Notes: generated by a model from the letters alone, not told the origin. A stretch of DNA of 64,000 bases from Cellvibrio sp. PSBB006 (GCF_002162135.1 NZ_CP021382.1:1860001-1924000), one strand, 5' to 3'; shown: positions 48,798-58,034, numbered from the stretch's first letter. A program made the numbers and translations.

Positions 48798-49145
48798 ATG
48801 ACGATTACCCTTTACGGCATCAAGAATTGTGACACGGTCAAGAAGGCGCGAGACTGGTTGGCAACACAGCACATCGATTATCGCTTTCACGACTTTCGCG
48901 TTGATGGCCTGACCGAAAGTCAGGTTAAGCGGTGGATAAATGATATTGGTCTGGATACATTGGTGAACAAACGCAGCACCACCTGGAAGGAGCTGGATGA
49001 GGCGACAAAATCCAGTTTTGATGCACAAACCGCCGTGGCGGTGATTGTTAAAAATCCTACCTTGATCAAGCGGCCATTGCTGGATACCGGCAAGCAACAA
49101 CAGGTAGGTTTTAAGGCGGCGGATTATGCGCGCGTATTTGGTTAA
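48798..49145 (+). CDS. ArsC/Spx-family reductase-like protein (YffB-like)
   Basis: This 115-residue thioredoxin-fold protein begins TITLYGIKNCDTVKKARDWL, with one conserved Cys near residue 10, as in the YffB group of ArsC-like proteins. An arsenate reductase role is not supported by context; homologues commonly sit beside dap genes. I chose the ATG at 48798 rather than the TTG at 48780 because AAGAG lies upstream and the fold begins there. Confidence 0.88.
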   Translation: MTITLYGIKNCDTVKKARDWLATQHIDYRFHDFRVDGLTESQVKRWINDIGLDTLVNKRSTTWKELDEATKSSFDAQTAVAVIVKNPTLIKRPLLDTGKQQQVGFKAADYARVFG

Positions 49146-49156
49146 TTGGAGAATAT

Positions 49157-49188
49157 GTCGGATTACGCCGCGTTGCGGCTAATTCGAC
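49157..49188. repeat. REP-like hairpin unit
   Basis: A single unit (gtcggattacgccgcg ... cggctaattcgac) lies between the ArsC-like gene and dapD. Its stem is nearly perfect, and it is the same family as the units at 46800, 50265, 51026, 51488 and 56600. Confidence 0.8.
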
Positions 49189-49225
49189 ACAAAAGAATTT
49201 TTACTCGCAAGCAATAGGAAAGACT

Positions 49226-50257
49226 ATGACAACTCTTTACTGCCTCGGACTCGGTGTCGGCACCCACAATACCAAAGGTGAATGGCTTGAAATTTTTTAC
49301 GCGCAGCCTCTGCTGAACCCCTCGGCCAATACCGTTGATGCCATTACCAAAACCCTGAACTACACCGGTGGCAACCACGCGATCAACATCACACCGGCGC
49401 AAGCTGCCGAATTGGCCGATGCACTGGCGGACGCTGGCGACGACATCCAGTCCGCTGTTGCGCGCACGCTTAGCAAAAGTCAAAGACCCTTGATTGTGAC
49501 ACTGTTGGAAAGTGATGCCGGTCCAGTTTCCGTGCCGGAAGCCTATCTGAAATTGCATTTGTTATCGCACCGCCTGGTTAAACCTCACGGCACGAATTTG
49601 AATGGCGTCTTCGGCGTATTGCCCAACGTGGCCTGGACCAACCAGGGCGCTGTTGATCTTGCAGAATTACCGGAGCGCCAATTACAGGCTCGCATCAATG
49701 GCGAATTATTGGAAGTGGCCTGCGTCGATAAATTTCCCAAGATGACCAACTATGTCGTACCGAAAGGTGTGCGTATTGCCCACACCGCGCGCGTGCGTTT
49801 GGGTGCGTATCTCGGTGAAGGCACCACCATCATGCACGAAGGTTTTGTGAACTTTAATGCGGGCACCGAAGGCCCGGCAATGATTGAAGGACGCATCTCT
49901 GCCGGTGTGTTTGTCGGTGCCGGTTCTGATTTGGGTGGCGGCAGCTCAACCATGGGCACACTGTCCGGCGGCGGGAACATTGTCATTTCTGTGGGCAAGG
50001 AATCCCTGATCGGTGCTAATGCCGGTATCGGCATTCCGTTAGGTGATCGCTGCAAAGTGGAATCCGGTTTGTATATCACTGCCGGCACCAAGGTGATTGT
50101 GTTGGATGATACTGGCGCTGAGGTAAAGACGGTAAAAGCACGTGAATTGGCCAATGAATCTGATCTGGTTTTCCGGCGCAATTCCATTACCGGGCGTGTG
50201 GAAGTGGTTACCAATAAAAGTGCATTGCAGTTAAATTCGGCGTTGCATAGTAATTAA
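49226..50257 (+). CDS. dapD: Tetrahydrodipicolinate N-succinyltransferase
   Basis: DapD succinylates tetrahydrodipicolinate, the step before DapC. At 343 residues it is the longer type found in Pseudomonas, with a hexapeptide beta helix in the C-terminal half ([20 protein letters not shown]). Together with dapC upstream and dapE at 58 kb, it supplies the succinylase branch of diaminopimelate synthesis. Confidence 0.95.
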   Translation: MTTLYCLGLGVGTHNTKGEWLEIFYAQPLLNPSANTVDAITKTLNYTGGNHAINITPAQAAELADALADAGDDIQSAVARTLSKSQRPLIVTLLESDAGPVSVPEAYLKLHLLSHRLVKPHGTNLNGVFGVLPNVAWTNQGAVDLAELPERQLQARINGELLEVACVDKFPKMTNYVVPKGVRIAHTARVRLGAYLGEGTTIMHEGFVNFNAGTEGPAMIEGRISAGVFVGAGSDLGGGSSTMGTLSGGGNIVISVGKESLIGANAGIGIPLGDRCKVESGLYITAGTKVIVLDDTGAEVKTVKARELANESDLVFRRNSITGRVEVVTNKSALQLNSALHSN

Positions 50258-50264
50258 ATTCAAT

Positions 50265-50300
50265 GTCGGATTACGCCGCGTTGCGGCTAATCCGACCTAC
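50265..50300. repeat. REP-like hairpin unit
   Basis: This unit (gtcggattacgccgcg ... cggctaatccgacctac) starts 8 bases after the dapD stop and ends 16 bases before the yebC-like start. Confidence 0.85.
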
Positions 50301-50315
50301 TATCGGGAGAAAAAT

Positions 50316-51017
50316 ATGGGCGCTCAGTGGAAAGCAAAACACCGCGAAGCAGCGGCGAATGCCAAGGGTAAATTGTTTACCAAACTGACCAAGGAAATCA
50401 TGATTGCGGCTCGCAATGGTGCGGACCCCGATATGAATCCCCGTTTGCGTTTGGCGGTAGAGCAAGCCAAAAAAGCGTCAATGACACGCGAGACATTAGA
50501 ACGCGCCATCAAAAAGGGCTCAGGCCAATTAGATGGCGCTGTGAATTACGAAAAAGTTACCTACGAAGGTTTTGCTCCGCATCAGGTGCCGGTAATTGTT
50601 GAATGTTTGACGGATAACGTGAATCGCACTATTTCGAGCATGCGCGTGCTGTTTCGCAAAGGGCAATTGGGTTCCTCGGGTTCGGTATCCTGGGATTTTG
50701 ACCACGTCGGATTAATCGAAGCATCACCGGCAAACGCGGATGCTGATCCGGAATTGGCCGCCATCGAAGCCGGAGCACAGGATTTTGAAACTGACGATGA
50801 CGGCACGACCTTGTTTATTACTGACACCACGGATCTCGATCTGGTGTGCCGCGCGTTACCTGCGCAAGGTTTTACTGTCGAGTCAGCCAAGCTGGGTTAT
50901 CGCCCGAAGAATCCTGTCAGCTTGAGCGGTGAGGCCCTAGAGGAAGTAGAACATTTTCTTGCGGCCATTGATGACGATGATGATGTGCAGGAAGTGTATG
51001 TTGGTTTGACGGATTAA
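50316..51017 (+). CDS. YebC/PmpR (TACO1) family protein
   Basis: This 233-residue protein has the three-domain YebC fold, with the conserved stretch [25 protein letters not shown] split here as [20 protein letters not shown] and [15 protein letters not shown], and the acidic C-terminal pocket. It starts [10 protein letters not shown] instead of the MAGHSKW of classical YebC, so it belongs to the YeeN-like branch. Family members have been described as transcriptional regulators and, more recently, as translation factors at proline stretches; which applies here is unknown. Confidence 0.9.
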   Translation: MGAQWKAKHREAAANAKGKLFTKLTKEIMIAARNGADPDMNPRLRLAVEQAKKASMTRETLERAIKKGSGQLDGAVNYEKVTYEGFAPHQVPVIVECLTDNVNRTISSMRVLFRKGQLGSSGSVSWDFDHVGLIEASPANADADPELAAIEAGAQDFETDDDGTTLFITDTTDLDLVCRALPAQGFTVESAKLGYRPKNPVSLSGEALEEVEHFLAAIDDDDDVQEVYVGLTD

Positions 51018-51025
51018 AAGGGATT

Positions 51026-51061
51026 GTCGGGTTACGCGGCGTTGCCGCTAACCTGACCTAC
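51026..51061. repeat. REP-like hairpin unit (diverged)
   Basis: This unit reads gtcgggttacgcggcg ... gccgctaacctgacctac. Several stem positions have changed on both sides (for example c to g with g to c), keeping the pairing. It lies between the yebC-like gene and the TM2 gene. Confidence 0.75.
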
Positions 51062-51091
51062 GGACATTCATTATTTGAGGGCGGCTAAACG

Positions 51092-51484
51092 GTGCAAAAG
51101 ATATCTACGCATTCAGTTTTAATTGGTTATATCACCTGGATTATGGGATTCATGGGTGCGCACCGGTTTTATTTCGGCAAACCGCTCACCGGTACCTTGT
51201 GGTTTTTTACTTTCGGCCTGCTGGGTATTGGTTGGTTAATTGATATTTTCCTGGTTCCCTCCATGGCCAGAGAAGCCGACACACGTTTTCGTCCCGGTCC
51301 GATTGATTACTCCGTCGCCTGGATCTTGTTGGCTTTTCTTGGGCTGTTTGGTGTCCACCGGATGTATCTGGGTAAGTGGATTACCGGTTTGATTTATCTC
51401 TTCACACTGGGTTTATTTGGTTTGGGTTGGCTTTATGATTTATGGACCTTGAACGGCCAGATAGACGAGCGCAATCGCGAATAA
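51092..51484 (+). CDS. TM2 domain membrane protein
   Basis: This 130-residue protein holds two TM2-type units, each with two membrane helices and a GxHRFYFGK or GVHRMYLGK turn (about residues 20-30 and 87-97), and a WLIDIF or WLYDLW end. It starts at the GTG at 51092, with GAGGGCGG upstream. TM2 proteins have no settled role in bacteria. It is flanked on both sides by REP-like units. Confidence 0.85.
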   Translation: MQKISTHSVLIGYITWIMGFMGAHRFYFGKPLTGTLWFFTFGLLGIGWLIDIFLVPSMAREADTRFRPGPIDYSVAWILLAFLGLFGVHRMYLGKWITGLIYLFTLGLFGLGWLYDLWTLNGQIDERNRE

Positions 51485-51487
51485 TAA

Positions 51488-51525
51488 GTAGGTCGGATTA
51501 GGCGCTCGCGCCTAATCCGACCTAC
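51488..51525. repeat. REP-like hairpin unit (perfect palindrome)
   Basis: Two perfect 18-bp arms (gtaggtcggattaggcgc and its complement) enclose a 2-base loop. It lies 3 bases after the TM2 stop and 14 bases before the convergent DUF4340 stop, where it could also act as a transcript end. Confidence 0.9.
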
Positions 51526-51539
51526 GAAACAACGTTAAA

Positions 51540-52481
51540 TTAGCCGTTGGTTTTCTCCTTGTCTGCGTCTGCTTTTTGCTCTTCAGCTTTCACCGCTAAC
51601 TGCGGCTGACGTATCTGGGTAATACGGTCATAGTCGAATTGGCTGAGCGTAAACACCTGGCTTTGATCATTGCGCTTCACGAAGTAGTCGCCCTCAGATT
51701 TCAGAAACTCGTATTGCAGTTCGCCGGTATCCGTGCTTACTGAGATAACCACCGGTTCGCCCTTCGGCTGTTGTTCGGCAACATCGACAATGCGCAAATT
51801 ACTTAACGCATTCGCCAGCTCCTGCGCTTTTTGCGCATCGACTTTCACGTTTTCTGTATCTATTGCTTCGGTTGCGCTGCCAGCCAAATTCCATTGATCC
51901 TCGGTTTTTTGTAACTCGTAATCCGGCCCTTTAATATTTTTTAAATCCTTGGCACCGAGCAATGTTTTATCCAGCCATTCAGTGTCCGCAACTGGCATAT
52001 CAAAAGTGTTCAGGTTTACAGCGTAGATTTCATTGTCATCCGGCCGACGCACATGCACCTTGCGGAAACCGGGCGAGGTTCCCAGGAGTACCTCACCCAT
52101 CTTTTTATCCCCGGCGAAGACTTCAACACGACGCTGAAATTTTTCCTCATCGACTTCGAAGCGTTCATGACTCGACGCCGTAGTGGCGACGGGCCAGCGG
52201 ACCTTAGCATCCTTGAGTTTGTTTAACAGCTCCGGGACTTTTTGATCAACCGCCGGCAAGTTATGTAATGCCGGCAATTGCCATTGATCACCGGATTTCT
52301 GCAAAATCACGCTGCTATCTGCATCCGCGATAACCAATTTATCAATCGCGGCAGGTTCAAAACTTAACAAAGGCTCATTGGTTGCATCAGGAGTGGCTTG
52401 CTCCTTGTACCAGAACAAACTACCGGCCAGAACCACCTGCACCGCTAATAGTCCCGCCAACCAGCTATGATATTTTTTCAT
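51540..52481 (-). CDS. DUF4340 protein of a Gld-like ABC cassette
   Basis: This 313-residue protein has one N-terminal membrane anchor (WLAGLLAVQVVLAGSLFWY) and an extracytoplasmic region with the DUF4340 stretches such as VHVRRPDDNEIYAVNL. DUF4340 genes commonly follow gldG-like genes. It is the last gene of a three-gene operon, 10 bp after the permease-GldG fusion. Its function is unknown. Confidence 0.85.
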   Translation of the reverse strand: MKKYHSWLAGLLAVQVVLAGSLFWYKEQATPDATNEPLLSFEPAAIDKLVIADADSSVILQKSGDQWQLPALHNLPAVDQKVPELLNKLKDAKVRWPVATTASSHERFEVDEEKFQRRVEVFAGDKKMGEVLLGTSPGFRKVHVRRPDDNEIYAVNLNTFDMPVADTEWLDKTLLGAKDLKNIKGPDYELQKTEDQWNLAGSATEAIDTENVKVDAQKAQELANALSNLRIVDVAEQQPKGEPVVISVSTDTGELQYEFLKSEGDYFVKRNDQSQVFTLSQFDYDRITQIRQPQLAVKAEEQKADADKEKTNG

Positions 52482-52491
52482 GGTGTGCTCC

Positions 52492-55365
52492 CTAGTGTGC
52501 GAGTAATTGTTGATAGCCTTTTTGACGCGACCGGTTTATCTGATAGCGAACACCCACCACTATCAATAAAGCCAACAACGCCAGGCCATAATTCAGATAC
52601 TCCCAGAACAACTGTGTACCATGTTCCAGCGTTGGCAAAGTGCGATTGAAATTGCCACGCGAGCGAATGCTGAGTAGGCCCGCATCTTCCAGAGACCAAT
52701 CAACGGTGTTGGCAAATAATTGCAGGCTATTCAGGTATTCGCCGCCTCCGGCAGCACCCGCCATTTGCAACAACTGGTCCGTCAGGAAATCGTTGGAGCT
52801 GAACAGGATGATACGAGCAGATTCTGGTGAACGCTCAATAACCCCCGATACAGTGGTTGCCGCGTCGGTTTCATTTGCTTCGGTATTATCTTCGTCAGCC
52901 TGTGCAAGCAGAGGCGAGGATTTACCGGCAAAATACGAATCAAATCGACCAGTGGTGATCACGCCTAACAGATGGGATTTCTGTTCGCCCTCCGGTGCAA
53001 AACGACTCATAGTGCCACCATCAATTCGCGGCATCACTTGAGTTAAACTGGACAGCCAAGCCTCGTCAGAGGAGCGCAGCAACTCAATCACTTCACGCGC
53101 GCTTTGCTTCTCCTGATCAACAACAATCGGCGAAGCCCAGGCCATGGTTGTCTGTGGCAAGTTAGCGGTAATCGGATTATCCTGATTCAAACCCGCTCCA
53201 CGGACATCAACAAAGTAGGGATAATCCAGCATACGAATTTCCTGCACACTGAAGCCACCGACATTGCGTGTGACCGGGACCGGGAAGGGCACATTTTGCG
53301 AGTCCATAACCAATTGGTTTTCTATTTGCAGACCGTGATGATTGAGCCATTCCTGCAATCCGCTGGTTTGCGGTTGCACGCTCAAGCTGCGATTGGAGAC
53401 GCTGGCAGAATATGGCGACGTGGCTGCGATAACCGTACCACCCTGCATCAGAAATTGGTCCACAGCGAAGAGCTGCTTTTCATCCAGATTTTTCGGCGCC
53501 GCCAGCACCAGAATATCGGCTTGCCCCGATACACTGCCATCACTCAAGTCTTCCGGCATCACGTTCAGTTCTGCACCGAGAAAGTTTTCCAGCTGATTAA
53601 ACTGCGCAGTGTTCATACCACCAAATTGATGATGCGCAGCGGGAGCGGGTGTAACCAATGCCACTGTTTTGGTGAAGCCACTGGCAAAGCGTTTTATGGC
53701 CGATGACAGATTGCGTTCGAAGCTGGCTTCACTCATATCATCCAGAGGAATCTGTACCACCTGCTCACCCTGTCCCAGGGTCAGATAAAAGTAAAAGCGT
53801 TCATTGCTGAACAGATTGGTCGCCATAGGCTGAAAGCCATAGTCCTGCAATATCTGGTGACCCACTGCACCGCCGTTCGCCTCCGGCTCAAGGAAATTAA
53901 CCTGCAAACGGCCGTTAGATTCTTGCCGCAGTTTCTGTGCCTGGTCTGTGACAATTTTTCGGAAATCCTGCAAGGGTTGCGGCAAACGATTGTCGGCAGA
54001 AATGTAAGCGTTAAATGTCAGCTCACCTTTTACGGTATCAAACAAATTGCCGCCGGCCTGATAGTTGTGCAGGACTTTTTTGATTGCGCGAGTCAGGTCA
54101 TGCTCCGGGTTACGCAACTGCACATTGATATCGCCCTCACCGCGAGCTTTGATCTCAATCAGTTCGCGGAAGCCTAATACCTGATACTCATCGCCATATT
54201 GCACCAGCACATTAAAATAGGAATTTACCACGGCGGCCTGATAGCGATCTGCTACCTGAAAAGGTACCGGCTGTATCGCATATTTTTGATTAGCCTCCTC
54301 TTCCAGTTCCGGCTGGGTAACTGGATCAATAAATTCCACACGTACGCGGCCATCACTGACCACCGCGTACTCCTGTATCAGGTCGCGCAACTGCGGCACC
54401 AGCGGCGATAACAAGGGATGGGTTTTACTGCTGAAGTACCCGCGCAACAACAAAGGCTCTTGCAATTGTTGCAGGTATTCTTCTGTCGCCGGTGAGATGG
54501 AGTATTGGTTACCGGCAGTGGCATCAATACGCAGACTATGGACCTGACCCAACCAAAAGTTCGCGCCGATGGCATTGGCAATCAACAGCACAGTCATTAC
54601 CCGCCAGCCCGAATGATGTTCGCGACTACCGGTTAGAGCCCAGCGTTCACGCTCCAGCGAAAATGTATTTAGCGTAAGGAAAACGGCTATCAAACTGAGG
54701 TAATAATAGAGATCGCGCAAATCAATAACACCACGCGTGATCGCTTCAAAACGCGAACCCGTGCCGAGCAGGCGCAGCCATTCACCGGCCTGGTTGCCAA
54801 AGAAATCCGTCAGGGTTTTACTGCCGAGTAAATAGAACATGCCGCACACGGCAACGGCGATGATAAGGCTGACAATCTGATTTTCACTGCGCGAGGATAC
54901 AAACAAGCCGATGCTGAGGTAGGCAGCACCCAGCAAAAATGTCGCGAGATAACCAGCCCATACCGGCCCCCAATCGAGATCACCGATGATGGCGACAGTA
55001 ATAGGCAGCGGCAAGGTAATCAGTAGCGCAATTGCCAACAAGGCAAGGCAACCGATAAATTTACCCACGACAAAATGCCACAGAGGTACCGGTTGGGTCA
55101 GCACATGTTCCAATGTGCCGGTACGGCGCTCCTCGCTCCACATCCGCATGGTGAGCGTACTGGCGAGAAAGATCAGTAACAGTGGCATCCACTCGAACAA
55201 CGGACGAACATCAGCGATATTGCGCGAGAAAAATGCTTCGCCCCAAAAGAAGATAAACAGTGTTACCGCCGCAAACACGGCTAAAAATAAATATGCCACC
55301 GGCGATGAAAAAAATAACGTAATTTCTTTAGCCGCAATACGGCGAATAGTGCGCTTAGGCTGCAT
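52492..55365 (-). CDS. ABC permease fused to a GldG-like domain
   Basis: Residues 1-250 form a GldF-like ABC-2 permease with about six membrane helices and the motif MWSEERRTGTLEHVLTQPV. A further helix (about 265-285) leads to a long extracytoplasmic GldG-like region (ABC_transp_aux type), closed by a C-terminal membrane helix and a basic tail. In Flavobacterium GldF and GldG are separate proteins; here one chain carries both. I chose the ATG at 55365 because AAGGAGG lies 9 bases before it; this overlaps the ATPase gene by 11 bp. What is transported is not known. Confidence 0.85.
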   Translation of the reverse strand: MQPKRTIRRIAAKEITLFFSSPVAYLFLAVFAAVTLFIFFWGEAFFSRNIADVRPLFEWMPLLLIFLASTLTMRMWSEERRTGTLEHVLTQPVPLWHFVVGKFIGCLALLAIALLITLPLPITVAIIGDLDWGPVWAGYLATFLLGAAYLSIGLFVSSRSENQIVSLIIAVAVCGMFYLLGSKTLTDFFGNQAGEWLRLLGTGSRFEAITRGVIDLRDLYYYLSLIAVFLTLNTFSLERERWALTGSREHHSGWRVMTVLLIANAIGANFWLGQVHSLRIDATAGNQYSISPATEEYLQQLQEPLLLRGYFSSKTHPLLSPLVPQLRDLIQEYAVVSDGRVRVEFIDPVTQPELEEEANQKYAIQPVPFQVADRYQAAVVNSYFNVLVQYGDEYQVLGFRELIEIKARGEGDINVQLRNPEHDLTRAIKKVLHNYQAGGNLFDTVKGELTFNAYISADNRLPQPLQDFRKIVTDQAQKLRQESNGRLQVNFLEPEANGGAVGHQILQDYGFQPMATNLFSNERFYFYLTLGQGEQVVQIPLDDMSEASFERNLSSAIKRFASGFTKTVALVTPAPAAHHQFGGMNTAQFNQLENFLGAELNVMPEDLSDGSVSGQADILVLAAPKNLDEKQLFAVDQFLMQGGTVIAATSPYSASVSNRSLSVQPQTSGLQEWLNHHGLQIENQLVMDSQNVPFPVPVTRNVGGFSVQEIRMLDYPYFVDVRGAGLNQDNPITANLPQTTMAWASPIVVDQEKQSAREVIELLRSSDEAWLSSLTQVMPRIDGGTMSRFAPEGEQKSHLLGVITTGRFDSYFAGKSSPLLAQADEDNTEANETDAATTVSGVIERSPESARIILFSSNDFLTDQLLQMAGAAGGGEYLNSLQLFANTVDWSLEDAGLLSIRSRGNFNRTLPTLEHGTQLFWEYLNYGLALLALLIVVGVRYQINRSRQKGYQQLLAH

Positions 55366-56320
55366 GACGAACATCCTCCTTATCAGCTGCACCGGTGTGT
55401 TGATTGACTTCGCGGAACAGGGATTCAAGATCGCGAACTTCGGCGTTTAACTGGTACAGATCAGCACCCGCTGCTATCACGGCTTTTGCCAATGCCGCAC
55501 TGACTACATCCAGATCAACATCCTCACTCAGCGTCACCCGGTGGATGGCCCGCGCGTTGTTCCCCGCTTGTGGTTCAAGCGTTTGTACGCCAGGAATATG
55601 AGTAAGCGTGCTGACGGCGTCTTCACTCAGGGGACTGGTGGCTAGTTGCAGATAACGGCTTTGTCGCAAGCTATCCAGACGCGCATCAATCACCAGACGG
55701 CCACCACGTACCATAAGCACTCGATCACACAGGGCATCAACTTCCTGCATGATGTGGGTGGATAAAATAACCGTAGCTTCTTTGGCGATATCGCGAATCA
55801 GTTCACGCATCTGGAGGGTTTGGGTGGGGTCAAGACCGTTGGTAGGTTCGTCGAGGATCAATAAACCGGGCTTACCCAGAATGGCCTGAGCCACACCAAC
55901 CCGTTGCTTATACCCACGCGATAAAGTCGCAATGGGAGCCAGCAATTTCTCGCCGATGGCTGTCGCTTGTAAGACCCGTTTGATCTCCGCTTGTTTCTGA
56001 GTGCCTTGCAGCCCCTTCAGAGAGGCCGCGTAGACCAGGTAATCAGCCACCGTCATCTCCGGATACACCGGTAAACTTTCCGGCAGGTAACCAATTTTTT
56101 GCTGTAGTTTTTTTAAGTGCTGAGCCAGGTCAACGCCGTCCATTTTGATCTGCCCGCCGCTGGGTTCGAGGTACCCGCTGAGCATCTTCATGATGGTAGT
56201 TTTACCCGCGCCGTTGTGGCCGAGCAGACCGACAATTTCACCTTTTCCGATAGAAAAAGTCACACCATCCACCGCGACGAAGTCACCATAGGTGCGCTTG
56301 AGAGAATTAACATCAAGCAT
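55355..56320 (-). CDS. ABC transporter ATP-binding protein, GldA-like
   Basis: This 321-residue ATPase has Walker A GHNGAGKTT, signature LSRGYKQRVG and Walker B LLILDEPTNGLD, with a C-terminal extension typical of the CcmA/GldA group. It energises the fused permease encoded next. I chose the ATG at 56320 because GGAGG lies 5 bases upstream; an ATG at 56332 contains that site. It is the first gene of the operon. Confidence 0.92.
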   Translation of the reverse strand: MLDVNSLKRTYGDFVAVDGVTFSIGKGEIVGLLGHNGAGKTTIMKMLSGYLEPSGGQIKMDGVDLAQHLKKLQQKIGYLPESLPVYPEMTVADYLVYAASLKGLQGTQKQAEIKRVLQATAIGEKLLAPIATLSRGYKQRVGVAQAILGKPGLLILDEPTNGLDPTQTLQMRELIRDIAKEATVILSTHIMQEVDALCDRVLMVRGGRLVIDARLDSLRQSRYLQLATSPLSEDAVSTLTHIPGVQTLEPQAGNNARAIHRVTLSEDVDLDVVSAALAKAVIAAGADLYQLNAEVRDLESLFREVNQHTGAADKEDVRHAA

Positions 56321-56599
56321 AACGTCCTCCATTAATAGACGTAGCTAATAGAGAAAAAAATGGAAATAAATTTAATTAATTTTTTAGGAAGAGCGAGGGG
56401 GATAACGCGCAGTCTTGAGACGGCATATAGTCAAGTTATACATTGTTATTGTTCCTGGTTAGCGGGATTATTCCCCATCCAACAATGGTATGAAATGATT
56501 ACAGCGCCGATTAGATAGGGGCAGCAAATGAAAGTTCAAGGGCTGCTGAAAGGTTTTTTGTTTGGGGTCTGGCAGGTTGTGGATTTTGAAAGTCCTGGG

Positions 56600-56634
56600 A
56601 CGGATTACGGCGCTTTGCGCCTAATGCGACCTAC
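56600..56634. repeat. REP-like hairpin unit (diverged, outlying)
   Basis: This unit reads acggattacggcgc, then gcgcctaatgcgacctac. It is the most distant member, about 5 kb from the others, and lies upstream of the hsp20 promoter. Confidence 0.7.
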
Positions 56635-56676
56635 TTGATAGTAGAAAATATTGTAGAAAAAATTTCCTGAAATATA

Positions 56677-56703
56677 TTGAAAATTTTTTTACCCGCCCTA
56701 GAT
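56677..56703 (+). promoter_or_regulatory. Candidate sigma-32 promoter of the Hsp20 gene
   Basis: TTGAAA (56677-56682) and CCCTAGAT (56696-56703) are separated by 13 bp, close to the sigma-32 pattern CTTGAAA-N13/14-CCCCATNT. It lies about 80 bases before the start of a small heat-shock protein gene, which makes the assignment plausible. Confidence 0.5.
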
Positions 56704-56785
56704 AAATACATGCTTCGGGTCTCTGTGAGAACGAGGCATCGACATTAACTGTATTTTTTTATCGCTTCTTATGGAGGATATGGTT

Positions 56786-57256
56786 ATGAATACAATTGAT
56801 CTCACTCCCCTCTATCGCAGCAGCATCGGTTTCGACCGTCTGGGTGCGCTGCTGGATACTGCGCTTCGCGCTGAACAAGCTTCTGCCGGGTATCCGCCGT
56901 ATAACATCGAAGTGGTTGGCGACAACCGCTACGGTATTACACTGGCTGTCGCCGGGTTTGACCGGGACGAACTGGATATTCAGGTGGAAAAAGGCGTACT
57001 GACCGTTCGCGGTAAAAAAGCCGAAGGCGGAAAGGAAGAGCGCAAATATCTGCACCAAGGTATCGCGACTCGCGCGTTCGAGCGCAAATTTAATTTGGCC
57101 GATCACGTTGAAGTAACCGGTGCCGAATTAACCAATGGCTTGTTAACTGTCAGCCTGGTGAAAGAGATTCCGGAGGCGATGAAGCCCAGAAGCATCGCCA
57201 TCAACCAATCCGGCAATGTACTTGAACACAAGGCGGAGAAAGACAAGGCCGCGTAA
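56786..57256 (+). CDS. Small heat-shock protein, Hsp20/IbpA family
   Basis: This 156-residue chaperone holds denatured proteins. The alpha-crystallin domain spans about 35-125 and includes YGITLAVAGFDRDELDI and the GLLTVSLVKEIPE strand. I chose the ATG at 56786 because GGAGG lies 8 bases upstream. The start MNTIDLTPLYRSSIGFDRL is that of IbpA proteins. A GC-rich hairpin follows the stop. Confidence 0.95.
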   Translation: MNTIDLTPLYRSSIGFDRLGALLDTALRAEQASAGYPPYNIEVVGDNRYGITLAVAGFDRDELDIQVEKGVLTVRGKKAEGGKEERKYLHQGIATRAFERKFNLADHVEVTGAELTNGLLTVSLVKEIPEAMKPRSIAINQSGNVLEHKAEKDKAA

Positions 57257-57264
57257 ACCTGATC

Positions 57265-57294
57265 GGGCGACGGCTCAGGCCGCCGCCCTCTTCA
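57265..57294 (+). terminator. Probable Hsp20 gene terminator
   Basis: gggcgacggc and gccgccgccc form a 10-bp stem with one mismatch around the loop tcag, followed by the short pyrimidine run tcttc. Confidence 0.55.
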
Positions 57295-57447
57295 TAACAC
57301 CTCAGAATTAACAATAGCCATTCCGTTCCTGCTGCGGATGGGTAGCCTGTCTTTTCTTCTTTGTCACCTCCGCTGCAGGCTAGTCGCCCGGCCCTCATAG
57401 CGGTTATAGTGGCCTGTCCCTCAACATACTCACTACAAGGATTTTTT

Positions 57448-57912
57448 ATGGACAATCCCTATCAGGCCCCTGCCGCTGAATTGGTAGAAAACCCGAACGA
57501 GCTGGTTTATATCGGTTTCTGGATGCGTGTCTTAGCTACGATAATTGACAGCATCATTACCATCCTCATTACCTTTCCGATTTTGTATCTGATTTATGGC
57601 GCAGGCTATTTCGAATCCGAAGAAATGATTCAAGGCCCTCTTGATTTTTTCTTCAGCTATGCCTTCCCGTTGATATGGACTATCAGCTTCTGGACCTACC
57701 GGCAGGCAACGCCGGGCAAGATGATCATCGACGCCAAAATTGTGGATGCCAAGACCGGCGGCAAACCCACTTCAGGTCAATTCGTTGGTCGCTACTTTGC
57801 CTACTTTCTCTCGGCGTTGCCTTTGGGCTTAGGTTATTTATGGGCCGCCTGGGACCCCAAAAAACAAACCTGGCATGACAAACTCGCAGGCACTCTGGTT
57901 GTACATAGCTGA
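57448..57912 (+). CDS. RDD family membrane protein
   Basis: This 154-residue protein has the RDD domain: the first helix starts FWMRVLATIIDSIITILI (Arg and Asp of the name), with another helix near 70-90 and one near 125-140. The TPGKMIIDAKIVD loop is characteristic. The N-terminal MDNPYQAPAAE is often seen in these proteins. The ATG at 57448 has AAGGA upstream. Function is unknown, though some RDD proteins have been linked to ion exchange. Confidence 0.85.
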   Translation: MDNPYQAPAAELVENPNELVYIGFWMRVLATIIDSIITILITFPILYLIYGAGYFESEEMIQGPLDFFFSYAFPLIWTISFWTYRQATPGKMIIDAKIVDAKTGGKPTSGQFVGRYFAYFLSALPLGLGYLWAAWDPKKQTWHDKLAGTLVVHS

Positions 57913-57916
57913 TCGG

Positions 57917-57936
57917 GCGGGAGCCTCTGCTCCCGC
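57917..57936 (+). terminator. Hairpin after the RDD gene
   Basis: gcgggagc and gctcccgc form a perfect 8-bp stem around ctct, 4 bases after the stop. No T-tract follows, so termination efficiency is doubtful. Confidence 0.4.
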
Positions 57937-58034
57937 ACCACGATTATCGAGTCACCGACAAAGCTGCTAGAATTGCCGCCTATTTTTCAGCGGCCGCCGC
58001 ACGGGTGAGCCGGTAATACAGGATTCTGTTTGTA

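Larger units (their letters stand above)
56321..56785 (+). other. Intergenic region between the ABC operon and the Hsp20 gene
   Basis: This 465-bp divergent gap is AT-rich at both ends. It holds one REP-like unit (56600-56634), a heat-shock-like promoter (56677-56703) and a leader hairpin tgcttcg / cgaggca (56711-56738) ahead of the Hsp20 ribosome site. No gene is seen in it, and the part nearest the ABC operon shows no promoter I can name. Confidence 0.5.
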
